Source: Fimisoma avicola (GTDB taxonomy: Bacteria > Bacillota > Clostridia > Peptostreptococcales > Anaerovoracaceae). From it: a stretch of 10,550 nucleotides of DNA. Location of the stretch: NCBI GenBank assembly GCA_018714945.1, contig DVMO01000066.1, forward strand, positions 1-10,550, in the 5' to 3' direction. Positions within the stretch are counted from its first letter, which is position 1, and every line of letters starts with the position of its first letter. The notes below the pieces were generated by a model. The model was given only the letters and a program-made list of their open reading frames with translations. It was not told where the DNA came from and ran no database searches. Of this stretch, positions 1-6,224 are shown piece after piece. The translations under genes and the position numbers were made by a program.

Positions 1-15
1 GTTCCAGGTTGATTT

Positions 16-984
16 TTATAACAGATGCCTGATGGTCCTGACTATAGCTGCGGCTGAGATTCCATGGCGCTCTGCAAGCTGATCTTCTTTCATCCCCTCG
101 CAGAAAACATCTTCTATCCCCAGCCGTATCACTGCCGGCGCCGGAGTGCGGGCGGAAACAGCCTGACATACCACATCTCCCAGTCCTCCGATCACATTGT
201 GGTTATCCAGGGTAACGATGATATCATGGTCTTTGGCTGTCGCAATGAGCAGATCATCGTCAGCAGGCTTGAGCTGACCCATGTGGATATGGGTAACATA
301 GACGCCGCTTTCTCTGAGTATCTTCACCGCTTCCGCCGCTCTTTGGGTGGTGATCCCGCTGGAGATCACTGCGATCCGCTTATGGCCGGCTGACTGCCGG
401 CAAGTCCCGCTCCCATTGACCGCTGACAGGACATGGCCTTTTCCAAGGCCGAATTCTGTCCCCGGCTCAAAGATACAGTGCAGAGGCCCCTTGGGGATCC
501 TTATGTAGACAGGGCCGTCAATGCGGGCGGCTTCTCCTATGGCCCATGAAAATTCTGCTCCGTCTGCCGGCTCCATAACTTTCATTCCAGGCATGGCTCT
601 GAACATGGCTATATCTGTCAGAGAAATATGGGTGCCGCCGTTTATGGCGCTTGTTATCCCGGCATATGTGCCTATAAGTTTTACATTCAGCTGGTTATAA
701 CATACGGTGTCAAGGCACTGGTCGCTGGCTCTTGTTCCTAAGAATTGAGAAAATGCAGAAATAAATACGGTTTTTCCCATGGCCGCCAGTCCTGCCGCCA
801 CAGCCACCGCATTCTGTTCGGCGATCCCGGCATTGACATAGCGGTCAGGAAAGTCGTCCCTTATGCATTCAGTCCCGGCGATACGCATAAGATCCGCATC
901 AACAGCGATTATACCGTCCTTTTCTCCCATAAGGCGATGGAGAGTCTGTCCGTATATCTTCTTCACATCCTGTACTGCGGTCAT
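16..984 (-). CDS. Transketolase, C-terminal (pyrimidine-binding and C-domain) subunit of a split enzyme
   Basis: This 322-residue partner of the preceding subunit completes the transketolase active site at the subunit interface. The pyrimidine domain carries NAGIAEQNAVAVAAGLA (51-67), where Glu56 is the expected cofactor-activating glutamate, followed by SAFSQFLGTRASDQ (76-89). The C-domain has LDNHNVIGGLGD (259-270, family EEHxxxGGLG) and ends normally with RLGIEDVFCEG. Compared with remembered transketolase motifs, several substrate-side positions differ: TYAG (106-109) where T-H-A/D-G/S is usual, INGGTH (114-119) where EDGxTH is usual, and IPKGPL (163-168) where a conserved Arg normally follows the strand. 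His119 is kept. These changes suggest a substrate other than the standard sugar phosphates, though no alignment was run. Start ATG 984 has GGAGGTGA six bases ahead. Only 15 bases follow the TAA stop in this window, so whether the operon continues is unseen. Confidence 0.92.
   Translation of the reverse strand: MTAVQDVKKIYGQTLHRLMGEKDGIIAVDADLMRIAGTECIRDDFPDRYVNAGIAEQNAVAVAAGLAAMGKTVFISAFSQFLGTRASDQCLDTVCYNQLNVKLIGTYAGITSAINGGTHISLTDIAMFRAMPGMKVMEPADGAEFSWAIGEAARIDGPVYIRIPKGPLHCIFEPGTEFGLGKGHVLSAVNGSGTCRQSAGHKRIAVISSGITTQRAAEAVKILRESGVYVTHIHMGQLKPADDDLLIATAKDHDIIVTLDNHNVIGGLGDVVCQAVSARTPAPAVIRLGIEDVFCEGMKEDQLAERHGISAAAIVRTIRHLL
981..984 (-). other. ATGA stop/start overlap joining the two transketolase subunit genes
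   Basis: The minus strand reads ATGA, where ATG starts the C-subunit and TGA ends the N-subunit. This four-base overlap is typical of translationally coupled genes whose products form a complex in equal amounts. Confidence 0.92.
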
Positions 985-1817
985 AAAATGTCACCTCCAA
1001 GCTCTGAAATGTCAATGCCCAGCTGCCGGCATCCGTCCCGAAGTTCTTCTTCATTGCAATTTCCGCTGTGCCAGTTTATCTGGTTTTCCATAAAGGAAAT
1101 GCCTTTTCCCTTTACGGTGCGGAAAATTATCATCTTTGGCCTGCCGTTCTTATTGCCGGAAAACCTGTATGCCTTGCCGATCGACTCAAAATCATGGCCG
1201 TCAGCCTCCTGCACATCCCAGCCGAAGGCCTTCCACTTTTCGGCCATGCTTTCCATAGGCATTATGTCCCGGCTCATACCGTCGAATTGAAGGCCGTTGG
1301 AGTCAACAGCAGCTATCAGATTGTCCAGGCCGTATTTGGATGCAAACATGGCCGCTTCCCATACCTGACCTTCATTGCACTCACCGTCTCCCAGCAAGGT
1401 GAACACCCTTATGCCGCTGCCGTCTCTCTTGGCGGCCAGAGCCATTCCGCAGGCAACGGAAAGGCCCTGCCCCAGCGAACCTGTAGAAACATCTACCCCC
1501 GGAACTCTGTGCTTATCTGCATGTTTCGGCAGCATGACCCCGTTGTCATATGACCACAGCCGCTCCGGAGGGAAAAAACCTCTCTCGGCCAACACGCTGT
1601 ACAATCCGAACCCGCCATGCCCCTTTGAAAGGATAAACCTGTCCCGGCCTTCCCATTCAGGCTGCTCTGGCCTTATATTCATTTCTTCAAAATACAGATA
1701 TGTAAGGATATCTATTTCAGAAAGGCATGCGCCGAAATGACCTCCGCCCAGTCTGTGCAGCGCAATGAACAGATTTCTCCGGGCAGCCAGGGCTGTCTTC
1801 TCCAATATCTTATCCAT
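981..1817 (-). CDS. Transketolase, N-terminal (TPP-binding) subunit of a split enzyme
   Basis: This is the thiamine-diphosphate-binding half of a two-subunit transketolase, which moves a two-carbon ketol unit between sugar-like molecules; 278 residues from the chosen start. Numbered from that start, the motifs are GGGHFGACLSEIDIL (about 25-39, with the substrate-side His that follows Gly-Gly), LSKGHGG (63-69), GSLGQGL (113-119) and the cofactor motif GDGECNEGQVWEA beginning at 143, continuing to a DSNGLQFDG stretch. Near the C-terminus, FMENQINWHSGN matches the split-transketolase MEN...WH motif. Length is normal for stand-alone N-subunits. An upstream GTG (1826) would add MIR but lies within the ribosome binding site. 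It follows the M20D stop by 15 bases and overlaps the C-subunit gene by four bases (ATGA). The usual pentose-phosphate role is possible, but the location in a peptide-type uptake operon suggests a dedicated catabolic role. Confidence 0.93.
   Translation of the reverse strand: MDKILEKTALAARRNLFIALHRLGGGHFGACLSEIDILTYLYFEEMNIRPEQPEWEGRDRFILSKGHGGFGLYSVLAERGFFPPERLWSYDNGVMLPKHADKHRVPGVDVSTGSLGQGLSVACGMALAAKRDGSGIRVFTLLGDGECNEGQVWEAAMFASKYGLDNLIAAVDSNGLQFDGMSRDIMPMESMAEKWKAFGWDVQEADGHDFESIGKAYRFSGNKNGRPKMIIFRTVKGKGISFMENQINWHSGNCNEEELRDGCRQLGIDISELGGDIL
991..998 (-). promoter_or_regulatory. Shine-Dalgarno site of the transketolase C-subunit gene
   Basis: GGAGGTGA on the minus strand lies six bases before the ATG at 984, inside the last codons of the N-subunit gene. 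It is the same perfect octamer as at 1823-1830, so both subunits appear set for strong, matched translation. Confidence 0.85.
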
Positions 1818-1822
1818 TCGTA

Positions 1823-1830
1823 TCACCTCC
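1823..1830 (-). promoter_or_regulatory. Shine-Dalgarno site that fixes the start of the transketolase N-subunit gene
   Basis: The minus strand has GGAGGTGA, a full eight-base anti-SD match, five bases before the ATG at 1817. A possible GTG start at 1826 is part of this octamer itself and has no good site of its own, so the ATG is the better start. The identical octamer precedes the downstream subunit gene. Confidence 0.85.
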
Positions 1831-1832
1831 GG

Positions 1833-3086
1833 TCATTTTCCATGGGCTTCAAGCCAGTTGACCGCACAGCTGGCATAGATGGCAGCTCCATATTTAAAGG
1901 CTTTTTCGTCAAGCACCATATCAGGACTGTGGAGCGGTTTGCTCCCAGGCTTTCCGGCACCGATATATACCAGCATTCCCGGAGCTTTTTCCGTAAAGTA
2001 TCCGAAATCTTCCGTCCCTGCTGAGCAGGCTACTTCAGCTACATTTTCTTCTCCTACTATGCCGCTTACAGCCGGGAGCAGCAGATCGCAGATGTCCGGA
2101 TCCGAATAAGTGGACGGCGTATGGAATTCAACCATTTCATATTCGCCGCGCCACATTTTTATGGTGCAGTCTATGATCTCCGGCACCCGCCGGAGCATGT
2201 GCTGTCTGACTTCTGCGTTGAAAGTCCTCACGCCAACTGCAAGCTCAGCCGTATCAGGTATCACATTGGACGCGGTCCCTCCTCCGGCCTTGCCCACTGT
2301 AAGGGCTACGGTCTGCCTTGGATCGGTCTCTCGTCCGGCAAGGAGATTGAGGGCTGTATATAGCTGATTGGCGATAAACAGAGGGTCTATGCACAGATGA
2401 GGAGTGGAACTGTGTCCGCCCTTACCTCGTATCTTCACCATGAATGTGTCCATGGCAGCCGACATGATACCGGAAGTGTATACAACCTTTCCTGTTTCCG
2501 TCTGCGGGTCAACATGTATGGCAAAAGCAGCATCGACCTTCGGATCTTCCATTACTCCTGCCTCTGTCATAAGCCGCGCTCCGCACCCGCATTCTTCTCC
2601 GGGCTGGAACATGAGCTTGACGGTGCCTTTAAGTTCCCCTTCCCTGTCTTTGAGCAACTTTGCGGCTCCAAGAAGCATGGCGGCATGGGAATCATGACCG
2701 CACATATGGGCCTTTCCCTGTGTTGCAGATGCAAAATCCACCAGCCCGGCCGTTTCCGTCATTGGCAGGGCATCCATATCAGCTCTCAATAATATGCAGG
2801 GACTGCCGTGACCGATGGTCGCTGTCACCCCTGTGGAGACTTTCATATCTTCATACCCTGCCGCCAGAAAGTTGTCTCTTGTCCGGCGGTCTACGGCGCC
2901 TCCCACAAGCCGGGAGGCTATGCCCATCTGCCCGAGACGCTGCCTGATATAATCGGCAGTGTCGGGCAGATAAAAGCCTACCTCAGGATGTTGATGGATA
3001 TGTCGTCTGTCTTTTATGATGTCGTTTTCGATCTTTTCAGCTTCGGCCAGGAGGGAGGCCGCGCCTTCATTTAACTTCTTATCCAT
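1833..3086 (-). CDS. M20D-family amidohydrolase / aminoacylase
   Basis: This 417-residue cytoplasmic metallo-amidohydrolase belongs to the M20D group (N-acyl-amino-acid, hippurate and indoleacetyl-amino-acid hydrolases), which cleaves an amide bond next to an amino acid carboxylate. The motifs are RRHIHQHPEVGF (27-38), LLRADMDALP (99-108), HMCGHDSHAAML (127-138), FQPGEECG (160-167), HVDP (191-194), GKGGHSSTPH (221-230, dimerisation-domain His), GTEDFGYF (357-364) and PLHSPDM (384-390). The expected metal ligands Cys129, His131, Glu165, His191 and His386 are all present, so it should be active. Between the N-terminal helices and STGVTATIG there is an extra segment of about 20 residues (62-81) not usual in classical members. 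The ATG at 3086 directly follows the TAA of the DUF917 gene in the same frame. Only a weak GGGA lies about six bases upstream. Substrate unknown; an N-acyl or carbamoyl-type intermediate from the preceding enzyme is plausible. Confidence 0.92.
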   Translation of the reverse strand: MDKKLNEGAASLLAEAEKIENDIIKDRRHIHQHPEVGFYLPDTADYIRQRLGQMGIASRLVGGAVDRRTRDNFLAAGYEDMKVSTGVTATIGHGSPCILLRADMDALPMTETAGLVDFASATQGKAHMCGHDSHAAMLLGAAKLLKDREGELKGTVKLMFQPGEECGCGARLMTEAGVMEDPKVDAAFAIHVDPQTETGKVVYTSGIMSAAMDTFMVKIRGKGGHSSTPHLCIDPLFIANQLYTALNLLAGRETDPRQTVALTVGKAGGGTASNVIPDTAELAVGVRTFNAEVRQHMLRRVPEIIDCTIKMWRGEYEMVEFHTPSTYSDPDICDLLLPAVSGIVGEENVAEVACSAGTEDFGYFTEKAPGMLVYIGAGKPGSKPLHSPDMVLDEKAFKYGAAIYASCAVNWLEAHGK

Positions 3087-4202
3087 TTATTTTCCCACTT
3101 CGTCGAAAGGTATATAGTCAAAATCAAAGCCAAAATATCTCGGACTGAAGACTTTCAGCGCTTCTTCGGTCAGATATTTATCGTGTATAGGCGATACCAC
3201 TATGCCCACCCTCAAGCCGTCTTTGATATGAGAATTGAGGACAGGCTGACCTTCGTCCAGATCTATAAGGGTGATCAGGTCAGGGCTCGAGGCAAAGGGC
3301 TCATCGTTTTTCCAGAGGATGTGGTTCTCGTTTTTGAACCATATCTTGTATTCGTCGTCTCCGGCGTCTATCTTGTAAGTGCCCCAGTAATACCCGTCTT
3401 TGTCATAAGCGTCCAGGCTATGCAGCCTGCCTTCAGCAACAGCAATGCCCATTGAAGCTATGGCAGCCGACGTCAGCACACCGCCCTTAGGAGCGTCATT
3501 GATGGCTTTTCCCACTTCGTAGCACTTGGAAAGGGAGTGATATACCAGTATCTTCTTCATATCCCTGCCGCTGAGCACATAGCTGGCCTCAGCCAGTTCT
3601 CCGTAGGAAGCCTGACTGATGAACTTGCCCAGCCTCTCGGTGGCCAGGTCGTTGTATGTGTGCATGATCACGCTGCTGTTTCCCCAAGCGTCAAAGCAGG
3701 TCACAGGCAGGCAAGGCATGCCGTAAATTTCCGGCAGTCCCATTGTAGCTTCCGGAATTGCTCTGCCTGCCGGATCTCCGTCAAGGATAGGCACTCCCAT
3801 CTTCATGGCGGCGGCTATACAGCAGGCGCCGTTGGTACCGCCCGGCTCGGCCACAAAGATGCCGTCAATCTTCTTTCCGAGAAATTCCTCCATGTTCCTG
3901 AAAGCGCCCATAAGGATACTGTCCGGGTCATAAACTCTCTTTGTATATCCCATCCTGTCCATTTCGGCCAGAGTCTCCGGTGTCTTAGGCGCTATGCTGC
4001 CCATGAAGAAAACGCAGCAGTAGGTCTCGTCATCCTTCATCTCATCCGGGTCCTTGAGCACTATGTCGATCCCCGCTTCAAGACAACTGTTGAGAGACTG
4101 GCGTCCTATGGCCACATCTCCTCCGCCTCCTGTGCCGTAAAAGGCGCAGCCGGTCAGAAGGTCTTCAATATCCTTTGGCGTTTTGAGTCTCAGTTCTTTC
4201 AT
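3087..4202 (-). CDS. DUF917 / S-methyl-thiohydantoin desulfurase-family protein
   Basis: This 371-residue soluble protein belongs to the DUF917 family, whose characterised members are described as S-methyl-thiohydantoin desulfurases; the family tends to occur near hydantoin or amino-acid catabolism genes. Visible family motifs are FYGTGGGGD (21-29), AEPGGTNG (118-125; family usual E-x-GG-x-N), LDGDPAGRAIPE (140-151; family usual DGD-x-x-GRA-x-PE) and a C-terminal FSPRYFGFDFDYIPF. Length and layout fit a complete member (N-terminal catalytic half, smaller C-terminal domain). Two adjacent cysteines, 127-128, follow the EPGG motif. The start ATG at 4202 has AAGGAGG six bases upstream, inside the end of the ATPase gene one base away, so it is tightly coupled to the importer. 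Family assignment is firm. The exact reaction is not known here; a cyclic amide, hydantoin or thio-substituted ring substrate is an inference. Confidence 0.88.
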   Translation of the reverse strand: MKELRLKTPKDIEDLLTGCAFYGTGGGGDVAIGRQSLNSCLEAGIDIVLKDPDEMKDDETYCCVFFMGSIAPKTPETLAEMDRMGYTKRVYDPDSILMGAFRNMEEFLGKKIDGIFVAEPGGTNGACCIAAAMKMGVPILDGDPAGRAIPEATMGLPEIYGMPCLPVTCFDAWGNSSVIMHTYNDLATERLGKFISQASYGELAEASYVLSGRDMKKILVYHSLSKCYEVGKAINDAPKGGVLTSAAIASMGIAVAEGRLHSLDAYDKDGYYWGTYKIDAGDDEYKIWFKNENHILWKNDEPFASSPDLITLIDLDEGQPVLNSHIKDGLRVGIVVSPIHDKYLTEEALKVFSPRYFGFDFDYIPFDEVGK

Positions 4203-4203
4203 T

Positions 4204-5199
4204 TCAGGCCTCCTTAGGTTTGCACATATGGCACCTTACCATGTGCTTTTCGTCATATTTAATCATTACCGGGTCTTCTGTTCTGCATTTTTCTGTAGCA
4301 AATGGGCAGCGTGTATGGAAGCTGCATCCTGACGGCAGGTTAACAGGCGATGGAATCTCGCCCTCTGAATGGATCTGCTGAGGTTTATATTTTTCTTCTT
4401 CTTCGCTGACCACAGGTATGGACGAAAGCAGCATCTGGGTATATGGATGCTGAGGATTGCTGAAAAAGCTTTCCGTCGGAGCAATCTCAGCTATTCTGCC
4501 CAGATACATGATAGCAACTCTGTCCGATACATTTCTCATGAGACTGAGGTCATGAGTTATAAACAGGTAGGACAGTGACATCTCTTTCTGGAGCTTGATC
4601 AATGTATTGATTATCTTTGCCTGTACAGAAACATCCAGAGCGCTGGTAGGCTCGTCAAGCACTATGAGGGACGGGTCGGTGGCAAGAGCCCTTGCGATAG
4701 CTACCATCTGCTTTTCTCCTCCGCCCAGACTGGCCGGATATTTATACATGTATTCATACGGCAGTTCTACTATATCCATGAGCCGGGCCACATATTTGAT
4801 GTAGTCCTCTTTTTTACACATCTTGTGTATTTTGAGGGGAAGCTTCAGTATGTCATATATTGTTCTCTGCGGGTTCAGAGAGGTACCCGGGTCCTGAAAC
4901 ACTATCTGTATCTCTTTTTTCAGATCGAGAGGCCGCTTATCAAGCGGCATGCTTATATCGCGTCCCAGAAAAGTCATTTTTCCCTCTGTCATGGCCTCCA
5001 TACCTACCACATTGTAGGCGGTAGTGCTTTTGCCGGAACCGGACTCTCCCACAAGTCCCAGTGTTTCACCTTTTGCAAGGTCAAAGTCTATGCCGTCAAT
5101 GGCCTTTACAAAGGAGCCTTCTTTGCCTCTTACAGGGAAGTATTTTTTTAGCCCTTCGACCTTTAATATTTCTTCTCCTATCTTAATGTTATTTTCCAT
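4204..5199 (-). CDS. ABC transporter ATP-binding protein, DppF type, with atypical LGGGE signature
   Basis: This 331-residue ATPase is the second motor subunit of the importer. It has Walker A GESGSGKS (51-58), Q-loop Gln102, Walker B LIVLDEP (178-184, Glu183), D-loop SALD and switch His215. The signature motif, normally LSGGQ, reads LGGGE (158-162, in YPASLGGGEKQM). The codons CTG GGC GGA GGA GAA are plain in the DNA, so this is not a frame artefact. The C-terminal extension has HPYTQ (251-255) and cysteines 292, 298, 305 and 323 in the same spacing as the DppD-type partner, plus Cys326. The ATG at 5199 lies within the end of the upstream gene (11-base overlap) with AAAGGAGAA seven bases ahead, so translation is probably coupled. 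The stop TGA is one base before the DUF917 gene start. Confidence 0.95.
   Translation of the reverse strand: MENNIKIGEEILKVEGLKKYFPVRGKEGSFVKAIDGIDFDLAKGETLGLVGESGSGKSTTAYNVVGMEAMTEGKMTFLGRDISMPLDKRPLDLKKEIQIVFQDPGTSLNPQRTIYDILKLPLKIHKMCKKEDYIKYVARLMDIVELPYEYMYKYPASLGGGEKQMVAIARALATDPSLIVLDEPTSALDVSVQAKIINTLIKLQKEMSLSYLFITHDLSLMRNVSDRVAIMYLGRIAEIAPTESFFSNPQHPYTQMLLSSIPVVSEEEEKYKPQQIHSEGEIPSPVNLPSGCSFHTRCPFATEKCRTEDPVMIKYDEKHMVRCHMCKPKEA
4209..4215 (-). promoter_or_regulatory. Shine-Dalgarno site of the DUF917 gene, inside the ATPase gene
   Basis: The minus strand reads AAGGAGGCCTGAA before the ATG at 4202. A seven-base match to the ribosomal anti-SD sits six bases from the start and within the last codons of the DppF-type gene, which supports this start and coupled translation. 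Confidence 0.8.
5189..5199 (-). other. 11-base overlap of the two ABC ATPase genes
   Basis: The DppF-type start codon (5199-5197) lies before the DppD-type stop (5191-5189) in a different frame. The ribosome binding site AAAGGAG of the second gene is inside the first. This arrangement favours translational coupling and equal amounts of the two ATPase subunits, which is expected for a heterodimer. Confidence 0.9.
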
Positions 5200-6214
5200 C
5201 AGAGTTCTCCTTTGTCATTACTTTACCGTTTTCATACAGATAGCAGGATACGAAGTGCTCAGGGGCCGCCTCGAACATCGGAGGCTGCTTCTCGCTGCAC
5301 CTGGCCGTAGCGTAAGGGCAGCGCGGCGCAAATCTGCATCCCGGCGGCGGGTCCATATAGTTAGGTATGTGTCCCGGGATTCCTTCGGCTATGCCGCCTC
5401 CGGCCAGCTTAGGTATGCAGCTCATAAGCCCCTTGGTATATGGGTGCAGACATTCTCTGAATATATCTTTTGACGAAGCCGTTTCCACCATATTCCCGGC
5501 GTACATTACATATATCCTGTCGGCCATCTCTCTGGCTACGCCCAGAGAGTGGGTTATGAGTATAAGGGCGCTTTCCTTTTCCTCGACCCTCTGTCTCAAG
5601 GTCTTGAGCACCTGATCCTGTATGGTAACATCCAGGTTGGTGGTAGGCTCGTCAGCCATTACCAGATCCCTCGGTGTGGCCAGAGACATGGCTATGCATA
5701 TACGCTGTCTCATACCTCCGGAAAGCTGGAAAGGATAGCTGTCCATTATACGCTCAGGGTCAGGCAGAGAAGTTTCTTTGAGGGCGTTTATGGCCCTTTC
5801 CTGCTGGACATTTTTGTCCGTAGCCCCTTCAACTCCCGAGTACCTGATGACTTCCTTGAGCTGCTGTCCTATGGTAAACACCGGGTTAAGAGACGCTATC
5901 GGGTCTTGAAATATTATCGAAACATTTTCCGCCCTGAGTTTTTTCAGCTCTTTCTGCGGCATTTTCAGAACATTGTTTCCTTTAAAGAAGATTTCTCCGT
6001 CATCTATCCTGGCCTGCTTTGCCAGTATCTGGGCTATGGCGTTGACTGTGGTGGTCTTGCCGCAGCCGGTCTCTCCTACTATGCTTATTCTTTCCTTTTT
6101 CTTTACATACAGGTTTACGCCGTTGAGCACATGAGGATAGCCCCTGAAAGTACGGAAAGAAATATGCAGGTTTTTCACATCCACCACTTTGTCGGTTGTC
6201 AGTTTATTTTCCAT
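5189..6214 (-). CDS. ABC transporter ATP-binding protein, DppD type
   Basis: This 341-residue cytoplasmic ATPase is one of the two motor subunits. All nucleotide-binding elements are intact: Walker A GETGCGKT (47-54), Q-loop Gln103 in IFQDP, signature LSGGMRQR (164-171), Walker B LVMADEP (184-190, catalytic Glu189), D-loop TNLD and H-loop His222. The C-terminal oligopeptide-transporter extension contains HPYTKGL (257-263) and four cysteines at 293, 299, 306 and 324 (spacing C-x5-C-x6-C-x17-C). These resemble the cluster-binding cysteines described for some dipeptide-transporter ATPases. The start ATG at 6214 follows GGGAGG by about five bases, ten bases after the previous stop. The 3' end overlaps the next ATPase gene by 11 bases. 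In the heterodimer its Walker A would face the partner's degenerate signature. Confidence 0.95.
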   Translation of the reverse strand: MENKLTTDKVVDVKNLHISFRTFRGYPHVLNGVNLYVKKKERISIVGETGCGKTTTVNAIAQILAKQARIDDGEIFFKGNNVLKMPQKELKKLRAENVSIIFQDPIASLNPVFTIGQQLKEVIRYSGVEGATDKNVQQERAINALKETSLPDPERIMDSYPFQLSGGMRQRICIAMSLATPRDLVMADEPTTNLDVTIQDQVLKTLRQRVEEKESALILITHSLGVAREMADRIYVMYAGNMVETASSKDIFRECLHPYTKGLMSCIPKLAGGGIAEGIPGHIPNYMDPPPGCRFAPRCPYATARCSEKQPPMFEAAPEHFVSCYLYENGKVMTKENSDGK

Positions 6215-6224
6215 GTTTTCCTCC

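Noticed and set aside
1..15. Short stretch after the transketolase C-subunit stop as a terminator.
   Set aside because: Only 15 bases are visible, with no inverted repeat; the end of the operon cannot be judged.
745..1290. Plus-strand open frame of 181 codons spanning the transketolase junction.
   Set aside because: It covers both transketolase genes in antisense, with His/Ser/Pro-rich, motif-free translation typical of shadow frames.
16..1817. The two transketolase genes could be a single transketolase gene broken by a frameshift.
   Set aside because: Each half is a complete stand-alone subunit of normal length, the second has its own perfect ribosome binding site, and the ATGA junction is a standard coupled overlap. 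Split transketolases are well known.
3537..4217. Long open frame of 226 codons on the plus strand.
   Set aside because: It lies fully opposite the well-supported DUF917 gene, shows no family motifs and has no credible start context.
4266..4484. Small minus-strand frame of 72 codons inside the DppF-type gene.
   Set aside because: It is an alternative frame of the conserved cysteine-rich C-terminal region and has no independent support.
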